Assembly: GCA_964574195.1 (NCBI GenBank)
Contig: CAZNMO010000112.1
Span: 1-15,092 of the forward strand
Origin: BRH-c25 sp964574195
GTDB lineage: Bacteria; Bacillota; Clostridia; Lutisporales; Lutisporaceae
Reading direction: 5' to 3'
DNA: 15,092 bases
Below are positions 13,558 through 15,092 of the stretch, piece by piece (positions within the stretch are counted from its first letter, which is position 1; every line of letters starts with the position of its first letter). The notes beneath the pieces are model-generated. The model made no database searches, was not told where the DNA came from, and was given only the letters and a program-made list of their open reading frames with translations. The translations under genes were made by a program, and so were the position numbers.

Positions 13558-15092
13558 ATGAAAAAGCGATTTATGAACATACTGCTCACCCTGTGCATGG
13601 TATTGACCTTGCTGCCAATTACGGCGATAGCGCAGACGGCAGAAAAACCCTATAACGAAGACGATGTTACATGGATTGGCACAACGGACGAGTATAAAAG
13701 AACCCTGTCCGCGTTCTTTGACGAGAACGGCCTGCGCTTGGTGCCCGTGGGAGACTTGACGGATTCCGGAGACCTTATAAACATCAAATACGGACTTGTC
13801 AGGCGCGACGGCACTTGGGCGGCGCAGCCCGTTTATGACAAGATAGAAGCGGATTATCTGGTTCCCTACAGAAGCAATTTTGATGCGTTTGATCAAAAAT
13901 TTGTAAAAACAACAGACCCTGACCCCAAACCGACGGAAAGAATCTTTCTTGATGGATATGTTCAGGCGACTCGGGGCGGAAAGATGGGACTGCTTGACAC
14001 CACGGGAAAAGAAGTCATCCCCTGTAAATATGAAGCGGTAGGCTTGCCTGTGGATGGTGTGAGCCGCGTCATCGTGAGGTCGGGGGACAAATACCTCCTC
14101 GGCTACTGGGGCTTGGCGGCAGGAAAGGAAATTATCGCGCCGAAATATGCTGTCAGCGGCCAGGATAGGACTGCCCACGGCAGTCCGGCGGAATATTGGG
14201 TAAAAACCGACAGGAGTGTTAAGCGGTTAAAAGCGCAGTTTGACTTTGAAGACGGATACGCGTTAATAAATACGGGAAAGGAGGAAACGGTAACGCATAC
14301 CGCCAGTAATAGCAGCGATAGCAGCCGAAGTACGTTTGTTTATTCTCAGATTATAGACAAGAACGGAAAGGAAGTCCTTCCCGGCGGACCTTACGCCTAT
14401 GGTGGTCATCATTTAGGTCCCTATATGGTTTATAAGCAAGTGGTAAATAAAAAGCTATCATTAAAGGGCGGTACAAGCTTTTCCTCCTACGTTGTGTACG
14501 GCGTAGTCGGACCAAAGGGCATCGTGATACCCGCGCAATATCACGCTGGCATCAGAGGGAACAGTGCGACGGGATGGTATCTCGCCGACCCGAGAATGAT
14601 CGTTATTCCTGAATTTTCTTTGGTGATAACCGATAGGTGCGTTGACGGCGTTATTCCCGAAAGCGCGTCTCGCAGAGGCGCCGTTAATTTCAGCAACAAA
14701 GAGGTTGTTCCCTTTATAGGGGAATACACTTCGGATAATATTGATGTTTTTGAAACGGTATCCTATGACACCGCGCTGAAATTAGTTTGGTCCGTCGCGG
14801 GTTGGTACAGACCGGACGGGACAAAAGTTTCCGCGGAGAACTGGCTGTCCGAGTATCGGAACGGATACTTCGTAACAGGCGAGCATGAATATCCTGACGC
14901 ATTCGGAAGAGTCAATAAGATCAGTGTAAGCGGTGTTGTAAGCCCAAATACAGGCGCGACGTATACTCACAGCAATCTGAAAGGCTCCGGCTTCTCTACT
15001 GTCAGTGCGGCCGGTACGCTTTGGATAAAAAAGGAAAGCCTTTGGGGACTTGTCAATCTGAAAGGAGAAATTCTGCTGCCCTTTGCATACGA
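13558..15092 (+). CDS. Secreted WG-repeat protein (3' end beyond window)
   Basis: The frame stays open for 511 codons from ATG 13558 to the window end. The signal peptide has MKKR, a hydrophobic core and a probable cleavage after Ala25 (TAIA/QT), with no lipobox. The rest is built of degenerate WG-type beta repeats with the pattern G-L/V-hydrophobic, D/N-x-x-G-K-E, hydrophobic-I/L-P, Y. Examples are YGLVRRDGTW (78), MGLLDTTGKEVIPCKYEAV (143), IIDKNGKEVLPG, YGVVGPKGIVIPAQYHA (314) and WGLVNLKGEILLPFAY (496). Function is unknown; such proteins are usually extracellular or envelope-bound binding modules. GGAGG at 13544-13548 serves the start. A weak promoter TTGATA (13510-13515), 15-base spacer, AATAAT (13531-13536) is possible. 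GCG and ACG codons are commoner than in the left-hand genes, which hints at a different origin. Confidence 0.85.
   Translation, partial: MKKRFMNILLTLCMVLTLLPITAIAQTAEKPYNEDDVTWIGTTDEYKRTLSAFFDENGLRLVPVGDLTDSGDLINIKYGLVRRDGTWAAQPVYDKIEADYLVPYRSNFDAFDQKFVKTTDPDPKPTERIFLDGYVQATRGGKMGLLDTTGKEVIPCKYEAVGLPVDGVSRVIVRSGDKYLLGYWGLAAGKEIIAPKYAVSGQDRTAHGSPAEYWVKTDRSVKRLKAQFDFEDGYALINTGKEETVTHTASNSSDSSRSTFVYSQIIDKNGKEVLPGGPYAYGGHHLGPYMVYKQVVNKKLSLKGGTSFSSYVVYGVVGPKGIVIPAQYHAGIRGNSATGWYLADPRMIVIPEFSLVITDRCVDGVIPESASRRGAVNFSNKEVVPFIGEYTSDNIDVFETVSYDTALKLVWSVAGWYRPDGTKVSAENWLSEYRNGYFVTGEHEYPDAFGRVNKISVSGVVSPNTGATYTHSNLKGSGFSTVSAAGTLWIKKESLWGLVNLKGEILLPFAY

Noticed and set aside
13519..14178. 219-codon open frame on the minus strand opposite the WG-repeat gene
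   Set aside because: It is a shadow of the + strand gene, which has a signal peptide, repeats and a ribosome binding site. The minus-strand frame has no coherent domain.

Overview
The window looks like a draft-assembly piece of a low-to-moderate GC Gram-positive genome, most likely Clostridia. This rests on strong AGGAGG-type ribosome binding sites, TTG/TATAAT-type promoters, heavy AGG and ATA codon use in the left two thirds, a lipoprotein with a Gram-positive style lipobox, AgrC/AgrA-type and DesK/NarL-type two-component systems, and a GC-rich interspersed repeat of a kind common in Clostridia. A run of ten N marks a contig join at 3555-3564.

Left part (1-2685): a chemotaxis or motility-type signalling operon on the + strand. 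The last codons of an upstream gene overlap the start of cheA (TAATG). cheA is split by a one-base frameshift in an A6 run at 816-821. It is followed by a CheY-type receiver protein carrying an unusual ~70-residue C-terminal tail, then a clear terminator.

2691-4323: an alpha/beta hydrolase on the - strand, with its N-terminus broken by the assembly gap, stands back to back with an unrecognised 146-residue protein on the + strand. Each has a good divergent sigma-A promoter.

4329-10978: a histidine kinase with six membrane segments and a NarL-type response regulator form one unit, closed by a terminator. After a spacer holding a palindromic repeat come a lipoprotein, an ABC ATPase and two different ABC-2 permeases, tightly spaced or overlapping. 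Gene order and sizes resemble the LnrJK-LmnN type of Bacillus (LnrJK regulator pair plus LnrLMN amphiphile/antibiotic-resistance exporter), with an extra lipoprotein. The inferred job is sensing and expelling a membrane-active compound.

11029-11264: a stand-alone tRNA-Val(CAC) with its own promoter and terminator, then a second, GC-rich interspersed repeat.

11374-15092: an AgrC-type GHKL kinase and an AgrA-type LytTR regulator on the - strand, divergent from a large secreted WG-repeat protein that runs off the window end. Between them is a perfect 12-bp direct repeat with 21-bp periodicity, the geometry expected of a LytTR binding site. No agrB or agrD peptide genes are seen here. This is the most interesting part of the window: a self-contained sensor, regulator and secreted repeat-protein cassette beside a tRNA gene.
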